Assembly (NCBI GenBank): GCA_947440715.1
Contig: CANETI010000073.1
Location: 1 to 9,691, forward strand
Direction of reading: 5' to 3'
Length of the DNA: 9,691 bases
DNA from: Planctomycetota bacterium
Lineage (GTDB): Bacteria; Planctomycetota; UBA11346
This document shows positions 1 to 8,900 of the stretch, piece by piece. A program made the position numbers and the translations under genes. The notes under the pieces are model-generated. The model had not been told where the DNA came from and searched no databases. It was given only the letters and a program-made list of their open reading frames with translations. Each line of letters starts with the position of its first letter. Within the stretch, counting starts at the first letter, position 1.

Positions 1-2718
1 ATTTCCTTTTCGGCCTGTCTTCGACACGGAAAAAGTTGCGGTTCCTTGGAAATTATTTGCCCGCCAATTGCCCGGTATTTCACCTTGGATATTTTCAAAA
101 TCTCCATTCTTTAACTGTTGCACACCGATATTCGCTACATCGTTGGTGATAGGAATCGAAACGTTTGCCGTACGTGCTGCCTGCAAATAGCCAAGACCAT
201 GACGGGATCCCGCGAGCTTAAACGCATTGGAAATGTAACGATCCTTCATTAACAACTGATTACGAGATAGCGTAAATAACGCCTGACCGATTTCGATAGA
301 CGCGGGCAATTGTGACACCGCTAATAACGCTGCCAATGTCACGTTTGAATCCGTGTCATTTAAAATACCAGAAACCACAATGGCCTGCGAAGAAGCCGGT
401 ATAGCCGGTAAAACTTGGACGGCGTTGCGGCGCACACCATGGGAAGGATGACGTAAGGCAGCAATGGCGACAGCGAAGGCCGGAGCGTTATTTTCATTAA
501 CCACACCCAATCCATGCAACGTCCACAGCGCCTGCACCACGCCACCATTCAAATTAATCGCATCGACCGATTGATTCTGCGCGATGGTTATTAAACGCGG
601 TACCACGTCCGTGTTCTTGCGCTCCACCAACAAACGCTGCGCTGCTAAGCGCCAAAATAAATTATCGTCGATGAGCGCCGAAAGAATGTCGTCAACATTA
701 TTCACATCAATTTGCTTACGCCCTGGTTTCGCCCCTTGCCAGGTCACACGATAAATACGTCCGTGCGTTTCATCTCGTAGTGGATTTTCATGCGCGCCAC
801 CTTTTCCCGTCTTCGCATCGAATCCGCCATGTTCTTTACGCGGAGTTGGGTTGTGTTGGATGATAAAATTATACCAATCAGCAACCCACACGGATCCATC
901 TGGTCCCACTTGAGCATGGACCGGAGCAACCCATTGTTCGGAACTGGCCAATAAATTTCCACCATCGCCGTCTTCTACCCAACCTGATCCATCACGTTTG
1001 AGAAAACCCTGATGTAACACGTGCATGGTCGGTTCGCACACCAACGCCGCACGATTCCAATAAGCCAACGGAAAAGAACGGGCCGTATATAAATTATGAC
1101 CGGCAGCGGCGGTAAATCCGTCGAAAACATCGACCTGTCGATTCTGTTCGGTCAACACATCGACCGCATAATGCCCGTCAATTTTACTCGCTTTTTTCAG
1201 CTCACCGACATCGGATAAACCAACGACCCCGTCCAAATACGGAACAGGAATCGGAATGTAACAATGATGCGTGCCATTCGCCGTAGAACCAAATATCTCC
1301 CCCGTCTCACTAATACCCAAACCCCAGGTGTTATTGCTAAATTGACTAATGAACTCCACCTGCGCCGCATTTTTACTCATACGAAAGAGTCCCGAGCGAA
1401 AGCTATTATCGATACCTTTAGCCGTGCTCTTAAAGCCTGAATAGCCGACCGCGCCATAAATTTTATTATCAAAACCATAATGCAAATTCGATGGACCCGC
1501 GTGGGTGTCTCCCTTGCTCCAACCTTCCATTAGCACACTGCGCTCATCAGCGACATCATCACCATTGGTGTCTTTAAAGAATAAAAATTGTGGCGCTTGC
1601 GAAACGATTAATCCACCATTGGCAAAGACTAATCCGGTTGGGATATTCAACTTATCGGCAAAGATGGTAAACTTATCGGCCTTGCCATCGCCATCGGTAT
1701 CTTCGCAAATTTTAATGCGATCATTGCCTTGCCATAAATCCGTATACTTAGACGGGTAATCCACACTTTCCGCTACCCACAAACGTCCGCGATGATCCCA
1801 GGTAAACGCAATCGGCTTCACCACATCCGGTTCAGCAGCGAACAACGTTGCAGTAAAACCGTGTTCAGTCTTCATGTAATCCTGAGAATCTTTAGCTGAT
1901 AAGGGCAATTGATATTGGGGAGCTGGCGTGCGTTTTTCGTAGTTTTGCACCGTAGGCCGTTCTTCATACACCAATGGTGCTCGGTTTGCTTTGCCAAAGG
2001 CTCCTAATAATTCTTTTAAAGACGCCTCACCAATGGTGCCCGCAGACCAAGCAATACCGCGTGCCAATAAATCCTGAAATCCGGGTGCTTGCCACGTGCG
2101 TGCATCATGACCAGAGGCCGTATAAAATACACGTCCTTGCGCATGGGTACGAATCCACGTCCACGGTTCGCGCGCCGCGCCATCAACTCGCTCCATTAAT
2201 ACTGTGCGATTTGCTTCGTTATGTTGCGTGTGGACATAGGTTTCATCCCAAGTTTCAAAACTACCAAATCCCATCATCGTCGGATGTTCGCGATTAATAA
2301 TCGCGGCTCGGAACGTATCGGTTTTATGACTTTTGAATTTACCCCCAATTAATTCCACTAAGGCCGGATTCTTTCCAAAACAGGCTGACGCGCAGTGCAC
2401 TGGAACGAAACCTTTGCCGCTGGCGACATAATCTAAGAGCGCTTTTTCTTGTTCTGCACTCACCTGGGGAATATTCGCATACACCAACAACGCATCATAT
2501 TTTTGTAATGTTGTTGCACTGAGGTCTTCAAGTTTTTCTGTATAAGTGACATCAATGCCACGCGATGCGAGTGGCTCTTTGATCCAAGCAAATCGCTCGG
2601 CCGGCTTGTGATGCCCCTGATCACCAAGGAACAATACCGACAAACGCGGTGTTGGATCAGCAGACCACGCGGATGCGATCATGAACAACAGCAGCGTGAA
2701 TGGGCGTACGACAGCCAT
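1..2718 (-). CDS. Secreted ThuA / PVC-type dehydrogenase / HEAT multidomain protein (3' end outside window)
   Basis: The frame is open from ATG at 2718 to the window edge: 906 codons with no stop and no C-terminus. The start is fixed by an AGGAG six bases upstream. Residues 1-20 form a signal peptide (Arg5, hydrophobic core, AWSA|D cleavage), so the protein acts outside the cytoplasm. Residues about 25-230 are a ThuA domain, with PVHCAS around His108 and GHD at 203-205. Residues about 270-660 match the PVC membrane-bound dehydrogenase propeller (sugar/sorbosone dehydrogenase-like). Marks are LFAAEP, GRLWVAE, an EDTDGDGKAD calcium-type loop (339-348), a second loop KDTNGDDVADE near 385, WVADWYN (611-617) and GRIYRV near 653. 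Residues about 676-850 are helical HEAT-like repeats. At 871 NGDFEN opens a jelly-roll carbohydrate-binding-type domain, cut at 906. Relatives often end in a haem-binding CxxCH module, which cannot be checked here. The family suggests oxidative saccharide breakdown, but the substrate is unknown. No frameshift is seen. Confidence 0.92.
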   Translation of the reverse strand, partial: MAVVRPFTLLLFMIASAWSADPTPRLSVLFLGDQGHHKPAERFAWIKEPLASRGIDVTYTEKLEDLSATTLQKYDALLVYANIPQVSAEQEKALLDYVASGKGFVPVHCASACFGKNPALVELIGGKFKSHKTDTFRAAIINREHPTMMGFGSFETWDETYVHTQHNEANRTVLMERVDGAAREPWTWIRTHAQGRVFYTASGHDARTWQAPGFQDLLARGIAWSAGTIGEASLKELLGAFGKANRAPLVYEERPTVQNYEKRTPAPQYQLPLSAKDSQDYMKTEHGFTATLFAAEPDVVKPIAFTWDHRGRLWVAESVDYPSKYTDLWQGNDRIKICEDTDGDGKADKFTIFADKLNIPTGLVFANGGLIVSQAPQFLFFKDTNGDDVADERSVLMEGWSKGDTHAGPSNLHYGFDNKIYGAVGYSGFKSTAKGIDNSFRSGLFRMSKNAAQVEFISQFSNNTWGLGISETGEIFGSTANGTHHCYIPIPVPYLDGVVGLSDVGELKKASKIDGHYAVDVLTEQNRQVDVFDGFTAAAGHNLYTARSFPLAYWNRAALVCEPTMHVLHQGFLKRDGSGWVEDGDGGNLLASSEQWVAPVHAQVGPDGSVWVADWYNFIIQHNPTPRKEHGGFDAKTGKGGAHENPLRDETHGRIYRVTWQGAKPGRKQIDVNNVDDILSALIDDNLFWRLAAQRLLVERKNTDVVPRLITIAQNQSVDAINLNGGVVQALWTLHGLGVVNENNAPAFAVAIAALRHPSHGVRRNAVQVLPAIPASSQAIVVSGILNDTDSNVTLAALLAVSQLPASIEIGQALFTLSRNQLLMKDRYISNAFKLAGSRHGLGYLQAARTANVSIPITNDVANIGVQQLKNGDFENIQGEIPGNWRANNFQGTATFSVSKTGRKGN

Positions 2719-2724
2719 AAAAGA

Positions 2725-2729
2725 CTCCT
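2725..2729 (-). promoter_or_regulatory. Shine-Dalgarno of the ThuA/dehydrogenase gene
   Basis: On the minus strand AGGAG is followed by the six bases TCTTTT and then ATG at 2718. The core and spacing are near-ideal, and this decides the start codon. The resulting N-terminus is a good signal peptide, which supports the same choice. Confidence 0.85.
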
Positions 2730-2758
2730 AACGTGGCTCATCTCTGTGATTGAGCACA

Positions 2759-2772
2759 CGCAAACGTTTATA
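2759..2772. promoter_or_regulatory. LacI/GalR-family operator-like site 1 (imperfect)
   Basis: CGCAAACGTTTATA matches 8 of the 10 fixed bases of the family consensus TGNAANCGNTTNCA around a perfect AAACGTTT palindrome. Extended one base left, ACGCAAACGTTT equals the left twelve bases of the PurR-type operator; the right arm is degenerate. It overlaps the -10 element of the minus-strand gene. Its centre is 22 bp from the centre of site 2, about two helical turns, so both would face the same side of the DNA. Confidence 0.5.
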
Positions 2773-2775
2773 CCA
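2767..2775 (-). promoter_or_regulatory. Extended -10 promoter element of the ThuA/dehydrogenase gene
   Basis: The minus strand reads TGGTATAAA, a TATAAA -10 hexamer (5/6 to consensus) preceded by a TGn extension. No good -35 lies 16-18 bases upstream, which is usual for extended -10 promoters. The predicted transcription start is near 2760, giving a leader of about 40 nt that carries the Shine-Dalgarno. The hexamer overlaps the LacI-type site at 2759-2772, and the strong site at 2781-2794 occupies the spacer and -35 zone. This is a typical arrangement for repression. The element is inferred from sequence only. Confidence 0.5.
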
Positions 2776-2780
2776 GATCG

Positions 2781-2794
2781 TGGAAGCGCTTGCA
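2781..2794. promoter_or_regulatory. LacI/GalR-family operator-like site 2 (perfect consensus)
   Basis: TGGAAGCGCTTGCA matches all ten fixed bases of TGNAANCGNTTNCA, including the central CG that LacI-family hinge helices insert into. It lies just upstream of the -10 of the minus-strand gene, where a bound repressor would block RNA polymerase. It begins right after GATCG, and the same GATCG precedes site 3 exactly 60 bp away, so the two look like diverged copies. No regulator gene is in the window, so the ligand is unknown; sugar or purine ligands are usual for the family. Confidence 0.65.
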
Positions 2795-2840
2795 CTACAC
2801 GATTCGACTCTTTTGCTGACCAAAACACCTAAGCGGATCG

Positions 2841-2854
2841 TGCAAATGCTTCCT
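2841..2854. promoter_or_regulatory. LacI/GalR-family operator-like site 3 (imperfect)
   Basis: TGCAAATGCTTCCT matches 8 of 10 fixed bases of TGNAANCGNTTNCA; the mismatches are in the central C and the last A. It shares the GATCGTG context of site 2 at an exact 60-bp offset. It sits 20-odd bases upstream of the TTGACG hexamer for the plus-strand gene. It could be an auxiliary operator for looping with sites 1 and 2, or a site acting on the glucan synthase promoter. Confidence 0.4.
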
Positions 2855-2876
2855 GCGTGTTTCAGCGGGGGTTAAA

Positions 2877-2917
2877 TTGACGCAGCTACATTAACTTAAA
2901 TCTTTTAACTATATACA
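2877..2917 (+). promoter_or_regulatory. Candidate promoter region for ndvB
   Basis: This is an AT-rich patch with TTGACG at 2877-2882 (5/6 to a -35) and TATATA/TATACA at 2910-2917 as possible -10 hexamers. The spacing between them is too long (27 bp or more), and no good -10 lies 16-18 bp after TTGACG. TTAACT at 2891 paired with TATACA at 2912 gives a short 15-bp spacer. The region is the likeliest place for transcription to begin, but the exact hexamers are not settled. Confidence 0.28.
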
Positions 2918-2965
2918 CTTACAACTCAACCCTACGGCTGTCTATGATCAACAAACCGTCAATAA

Positions 2966-2972
2966 GAGAGGA
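2966..2972 (+). promoter_or_regulatory. Possible distant Shine-Dalgarno for ndvB
   Basis: GAGAGGA ends 15 bases before ATG 2988, longer than the usual 5-10. It is the best purine run for that start. An alternative AGGA at 3033-3036 lies only two bases before ATG 3039 but eight before TTG 3045. The ribosome binding site therefore does not decide the start cleanly. Confidence 0.3.
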
Positions 2973-2987
2973 CGCAAGCTCATCGGG

Positions 2988-5900
2988 ATGCCACTTTTCA
3001 CTTGGACAAAAGTGCGCATTCTACGCCGCCCTAGGAAGATGCGGTTGTTGTTCATTTCTACTGCCATGCGCCTTTGGAATCGTGTTCGTCACCCTCATGC
3101 CGACATCTTGGTCGTTCAACGAGGAGAATTGTTCAACCGCGAACAGCTGGCAGCGCATGCGCGTCAATTAGCGGGACAACACCAAACTCACCTGCGCTTC
3201 AGCGGTGATCCATTACGGCATCGACTATACCACATTGAAGCCGACATCGCGACAGCCTATGCGACCGTGGTCACCGCCGCGAAAGCCGACCACCGTTTAC
3301 CGCCTGCTGCTGATTGGTTATTAGATAATTATTATTTAGTCGAAGAACAAATACGCACCGCTCGTCGACATTTACCCGCTGGATATAGTCGCGAATTACC
3401 TCGCCTCAATCAAGCGCCTTATGTCAATTATCCGCGCGTTTATTTAATCGCGCAAGAAATAATCGCCCATACCGATGCGCGAGTAGATGCTGAAAGCACC
3501 GCCACTTTTGTGCGCGCTTGGCAAGAAATATCACCACTCACGCTTGGTGAGTTATGGGCAATTCCCATTATGTTGCGTTTGGCCGTTATTGCCGACCTGC
3601 AACAGGTTAGTCGACACCTCGCCACCGTCATCACCATGCGCCAATCGGCAGCCATGTGGGCGGACAAATTGCACGCGGTTGTTGCACAGCAACCCAGTAA
3701 TTTAGTCGTGGCGCTTTCGCAGTTAGCCACGGCGGCTCAAAATGGTTCCTTATTAACCCCGGCGTTCGTAGCTGAATTTACTCGTCGACTACAAGGCTCA
3801 CCACATCCAGCACTTGGCGATGCCCTCACTTGGCTAGAACAACGACTTGGTGAAAAGGGCACCTCCGTTGAGCGTCTCGTCAGCGAAGAAAATCAGGCCC
3901 AGACCAGTGATCAACAATCCATGGGCAATGGCATTACCAGCCTAAAAAGTTTATCCCATATTAATTGGCGCGAATTTGTCGAAACACTGAGCCCCGTTGA
4001 ACAAATATTGAGGCAAGATCCAGCTGGCATTCATGTCCAAATGGATTTCGCCACGCGTGATCTTTATCGCCATCGCATTGAAGAATTGGCCAAATCGTGT
4101 GCGCTCACTGAACAAGACGTTGCGGCACACGCACTGATGTTGACCCAAGCTCGTTGCGCAGTGGTTGGAAACCAACACCGCGAAGCGCATATCGGTTATT
4201 ATTTAATTGATGCTGGACAGCGTGCATTGGAACGCTCCATTTCACTACGTCGCGGTCTTATCGGAATGGTTACGAACACGTTACGATCGGCACCATTATT
4301 TTCCTATATCAGCGCCATCACTGCCATTGTTATTGGCACCTTGGTAATCGCTACTTGGTGGCTCGCTGGACATGATATTCCATTATGGGGACTGGGCCTT
4401 TTCCTTAGCTGTATCGCCCTTGCGGCCAGCCAATGTGCGATTACCTGCGTTAATTGGTTGGTAACGCTCGTTATTAAACCCATTTCATTACCGCGAGTTG
4501 ATCTCGTTCAGGGCATTACCTCCGATCATCGCACCTTAGTTATCATACCCACTCTGATACGTAAACCGTCCGATGTCGAATCGCTCATCGATGGATTAGA
4601 AGTACGTTTCCTCGCCAACGTCGATCCGAATTTAGATTTTGCTTTGCTCACCGATTTCGGCGATGCCATGCAAGAGCATCTGCCCACCGACGCGGCACTG
4701 ACAAAATTAGCCGTCGATGCCATCGAAGAGCTGAATCGTAAATATCAACATCTACGCCATAATATTTTTGCGCTTTTTCACCGACCGCGACTATTTAATA
4801 AAGTTGATGGCAATTGGTTAGGACGAGAACGCAAACGCGGAAAAATTGAAGACCTCAACGCCCTCCTCCTGCATGGGGATCGCTCGCATTTTAGCGTTAT
4901 CGTCGGAGAGACGACCCAGTTTAGCACGTATCGTTTCGTCATTACACTCGATACCGATACACAATTACCGCGTGATGCGGCACGTAAACTCATTGGCACC
5001 TTAATTCACCCGCTGAACCGCGCCTGTTTTTCTTCCGATGGCCGCGTCACCAATGGTTACGTTATTCTACAACCGCGTGCAGCGATTAATTTACCCAGCG
5101 CAAACCGTTCGTGGTTCGCCAGGATCTTTTCCGGTGAACCAGGACTTGACCCCTACAGCCGCGCGGTCAGCGATGTGTATCAAGATTTATTTGGTGAAGG
5201 CTCATTTGTTGGCAAAGGCATTTATGATATTGCCGCATTTGATCGCGCATTGCACGGTCGATTCCCTGACAATGCCATTTTAAGTCATGATCTGATTGAA
5301 GGTTGTTTTAGCCGTGCTGGTTTAGTCAGCGATGTCTTGGTTTTTGAAGATCATCCTGCACGCTATGGCGCCGATGTATCGCGCCGTCAACGCTGGACGC
5401 GTGGTGACTGGCAATTATTGCCGTGGCTTTTACCGACGGTAGCTAATGCCAAAGGCGCACGTGTCCGTAATCAATTAAGCTTATTAGCGCGATGGAAATT
5501 ATTCGACAATTTACGCCGCGGATTAATTGCCCCAGCTGTATTAGCTCTCCTGCTTGGTTCTTGGTTGGCATTGCCGAATGATGGCGTGGTCATAACGCTG
5601 GTGATTATTTTATTACTCACTCCGGTCGCACTGGGTACCATTGCCGGTATATTCCGCAAACCTAACGACATCCCATTGCTCATGCACCTGCGTCTACAGG
5701 GCAATGCCACCATGCTGCAATTGACGCAGGTTGTTCTTGGTTTGGTGTTTTTAGTTTATGACGCCGTAGTGACCATTGAGGCGATCACCATCACGCTTTG
5801 GCGTATGTTTATTAGCAAACGGCGCAAATTAGAATGGACCACAGCCAGCGATGCAGAACGCAATACTGCCAGCGGATGGTTCGGTGTTTATTTAGCCATG

Positions 5901-8900
5901 TGGTCGGCTCCTGCCATCGCGCTGTTCACTGCTGCCTTCATTAACATTGATGAACCTTATCATGTCTATGATTCGATTTGGCTCTTACTCATTTGGACCG
6001 CATCACCCATTATTGCCTGGTTTATTAGTCGCCCCATTCATGACCGCATGGATGATTTATCACTACGACAAAAACAATTCCTTGGCCGAGTCGCGCGTAA
6101 AACTTGGCGCTATTACCAACACTTTGTTGACGCTGACGATCATTGGCTACCGCCGGACAATTATCAAGAATACCCGGTCGCCGTGCTCGCACGACGCACC
6201 TCACCCACCAATATGGGTCTTGGCTTACTTGCAAATTTAGCTGCTCATGATTTTGGCTATATGCCCGTTGCGAACGTTCTCGAACGCTGTGAATTTACGT
6301 TGAATTCGATGTCGCGGTTAGAGCGTCATCGTGGCCATTATTATAATTGGTACGACACGCGCACCGCCAAAGCTATTACGCCACTCTATGTCTCCATGGT
6401 TGATAGCGGTAATTTAGCCGGACATTTATTGGTCTTACGTCAAGGTCTCATCGCCATGCGGGAAGAGCCTATTCTAAGGCCACAAATCTTTACCGGCCTG
6501 CATCATACTTTTGCCTTGGTGGTTGAACATGCGCGTTTGGCGCATGCGCGAAGCGGTACCATAGGCCATGGTTGGATGAGCCGAATTGATGAATTTCAAC
6601 GCCTGTGGGTTGATTTAGATCGCGACCTACGAAAACCGCCAAAACAATTAAGTTCCTCCTTGGCTTTGCTTGGTCGCTGCATCACCGTCGCCAGTGATTT
6701 CGTCACCAATGTCGCCATGGCTAGCGATGAAGAGCTCCGTTGGTGGGCGGCAGCTTTTGAACGCGAATGCCGCGATCATCTTGATTATTTGGTACGCTTA
6801 GCTCCGTGGTCACGGATGCCGCCTGTGCCGGAAATTATTCACGCATTACCCGCTGACAAAGAACAACATTTGGTTCGTTTGCGTTCGGCGCTCAATCGAC
6901 TGGACCGTGAAATTACGCTTGATGATATTGCTCAACTGCAAGAACAATTATTACCTCAACTTGATTGGTTTCTTGATGAGTTTGGCCAAAACAATGACGG
7001 ACTTATTAAAGGTGCCATAAGTTGGATCGCGAATCTTCGTTCACACGTCAGCTTAGCCTCGGAACGCGCCAACGATTTGACCAAACGATTACAAATCACG
7101 GGTGAGCAGGCGGGCGCACTCGCTATGGCGATGGAATGGGGATTCCTATTTGATCGTTCGCGTGAATTATTCGCGATTGGATTTAATGTCACCAGCAATC
7201 GCCTCGATAATAGTTACTACGACTTATTAGCGAGTGAAGCTCGTCTTGGCAGTTTTGTCGCCATTGCCCAGGGACAAGTTCCCCAAGATCATTGGTTTAA
7301 ATTAGGCCGTTTACTGACGTCAACGCGAGCGTCGCCCGCGCTGCTATCGTGGGCTGGTTCGATGTTTGAATATTTAATGCCACCATTGGTCATGCCGACC
7401 TATCCCGGAACCATACTGGACCAAACTTATCGTGCGGTCGTTCGTCGACAAATTGATTACGCTCGTCATCGCGGCTTACCCGCCTGGGGTATGAGCGAAT
7501 CCGGATATTACCTCACTGATGCGCAAATGAATTATCAATACCGTGCCTTTGGTGTGCCCGGTTTGGGTCTCAAGCGCGGATTAGCTGATGACATGGTTAT
7601 TGCGCCTTATGCTAGTGCGATGGCGTTATTGGTTTATCCACGCGAAGCCTGTGCAAATTTATACCGCATGTCATTAGCCGGTCATGAAGGTCGCTACGGA
7701 TTTTATGAGGCCATTGATTACACTCCATCACGCATGGCGCATGGCAGTCAGGGTTCCACCGTTCGTTCGTTCATGGTGCATCATCAGGGCATGGCATTTT
7801 TAGCCATTGATGCGGTCTTAAATGATCGCCCAATGCAGCGCCGATTTTTGGCAGATCCCTTATGCAAAGCGACTGATTTATTATTACAGGAACGCATTCC
7901 GAAAACGGTTCCCGTTGTCTATCCACATGCAGCTGAAGCAGGTGCAGAGCGCGCCGCAGCCGGTTCGCAAGAAGCGAGCATGCGGGTATTTACCAATCCA
8001 ACCGCATCACAACCGCACGTACATTTACTCTCAAATGGTCGTTATCATGTCATGGTAACGGATGCTGGTGGTGGCTACAGTCGCTGGCAGGGCCAAGAAT
8101 TAACCCGCTGGCGCGAAGATGTTACGCGTGATGCCGATGGCAGTTTTTGTTATATCCGTGATATTAATAGCGGGAACGTGTGGTCCACGGCTTGGCAACC
8201 AACTGGCGTTAAACCGGATAATTACGAAGCGGTATTCCAGCAAGGACGCGCCGAATTTAAACGTCTGGACCATCAGATTGAAACTCGTACAGAAATTGCG
8301 GTTTCCCCAGAAGACGATGTCGAATTGCGACGCATAACTTTGGTCAATCGTTCTGATCAGGCACGCATCATTGAAGTTACCAGCTACTGTGAGTGTGTGT
8401 TGGCGCCCGCCAACGGCGACCTTGCCCATCCGGCATTTAGTAATTTGTTTGTCATGACGAAATTACTACGGGAACGTGATGCAATACTTTGCTGGCGTCG
8501 CCCACGTTCTGAACAAGAACAACCACCGTGGTTTATTCATCTCGCCACGGTTGAAGGACGTGAATCTACACCGGCATCCTATGAAACTTCACGCGTTAAT
8601 TTTATTGGCCGCAATCGTACCTTAGCCGCGCCACAGGTATTTGATCAGGTTACTCCGCTATCTGATACCGTCGGTTCAGTATTGGATCCGATATTATCGA
8701 TTCGACGTACGGTGGTTATTCAGCCTGGTGAATCCGCTGTCATCAATTTAGTTTATGCCGCAGCTCAAAAAGAATCTGAGGCTCTAGAACTCGCTAGCCA
8801 TTATCACGAAAAACACATGACTGAGCGCATCATCAGCATGGGCTGGAGTCATAGCCAAGTCGTTCTAGGTCAACTTGGCGCGAGTGAAGCCGATGCACAA

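Noticed and set aside
1974..2297. A 107-codon plus-strand open frame opposite the ThuA domain
   Set aside because: The minus strand carries the ThuA motifs over this stretch; the plus frame has no recognisable protein features.
2736..2755. Small inverted repeat GCTCA / TGAGC in the leader of the minus-strand gene
   Set aside because: It is a five-base stem with a ten-base loop and no U-run. It is too weak to call a terminator, riboswitch or attenuator.
2719..2987. Possible tRNA, small RNA or attachment site in the intergenic gap
   Set aside because: No cloverleaf, rho-independent hairpin with T-run, or long repeat is visible. Promoters and operator-like sites account for the structure seen.
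2944..3171. A 75-codon plus-strand open frame with several cysteines across the ndvB start
   Set aside because: It lies out of frame over the conserved NdvB N-terminus, has no Shine-Dalgarno, and shows no recognisable domain. It is most likely a chance frame.
5382..5414. RRQRW in place of a canonical QxxRW glycosyltransferase motif
   Set aside because: A basic residue at this position before RW, followed by TRGDWQ, is normal for the NdvB/GT84 family, so it is not a defect.
8100..8429. A 109-codon antisense open frame inside ndvB
   Set aside because: It mirrors the GH94-type beta-sandwich coding sequence, where the plus-strand frame matches the family well. It has no domain or promoter of its own.
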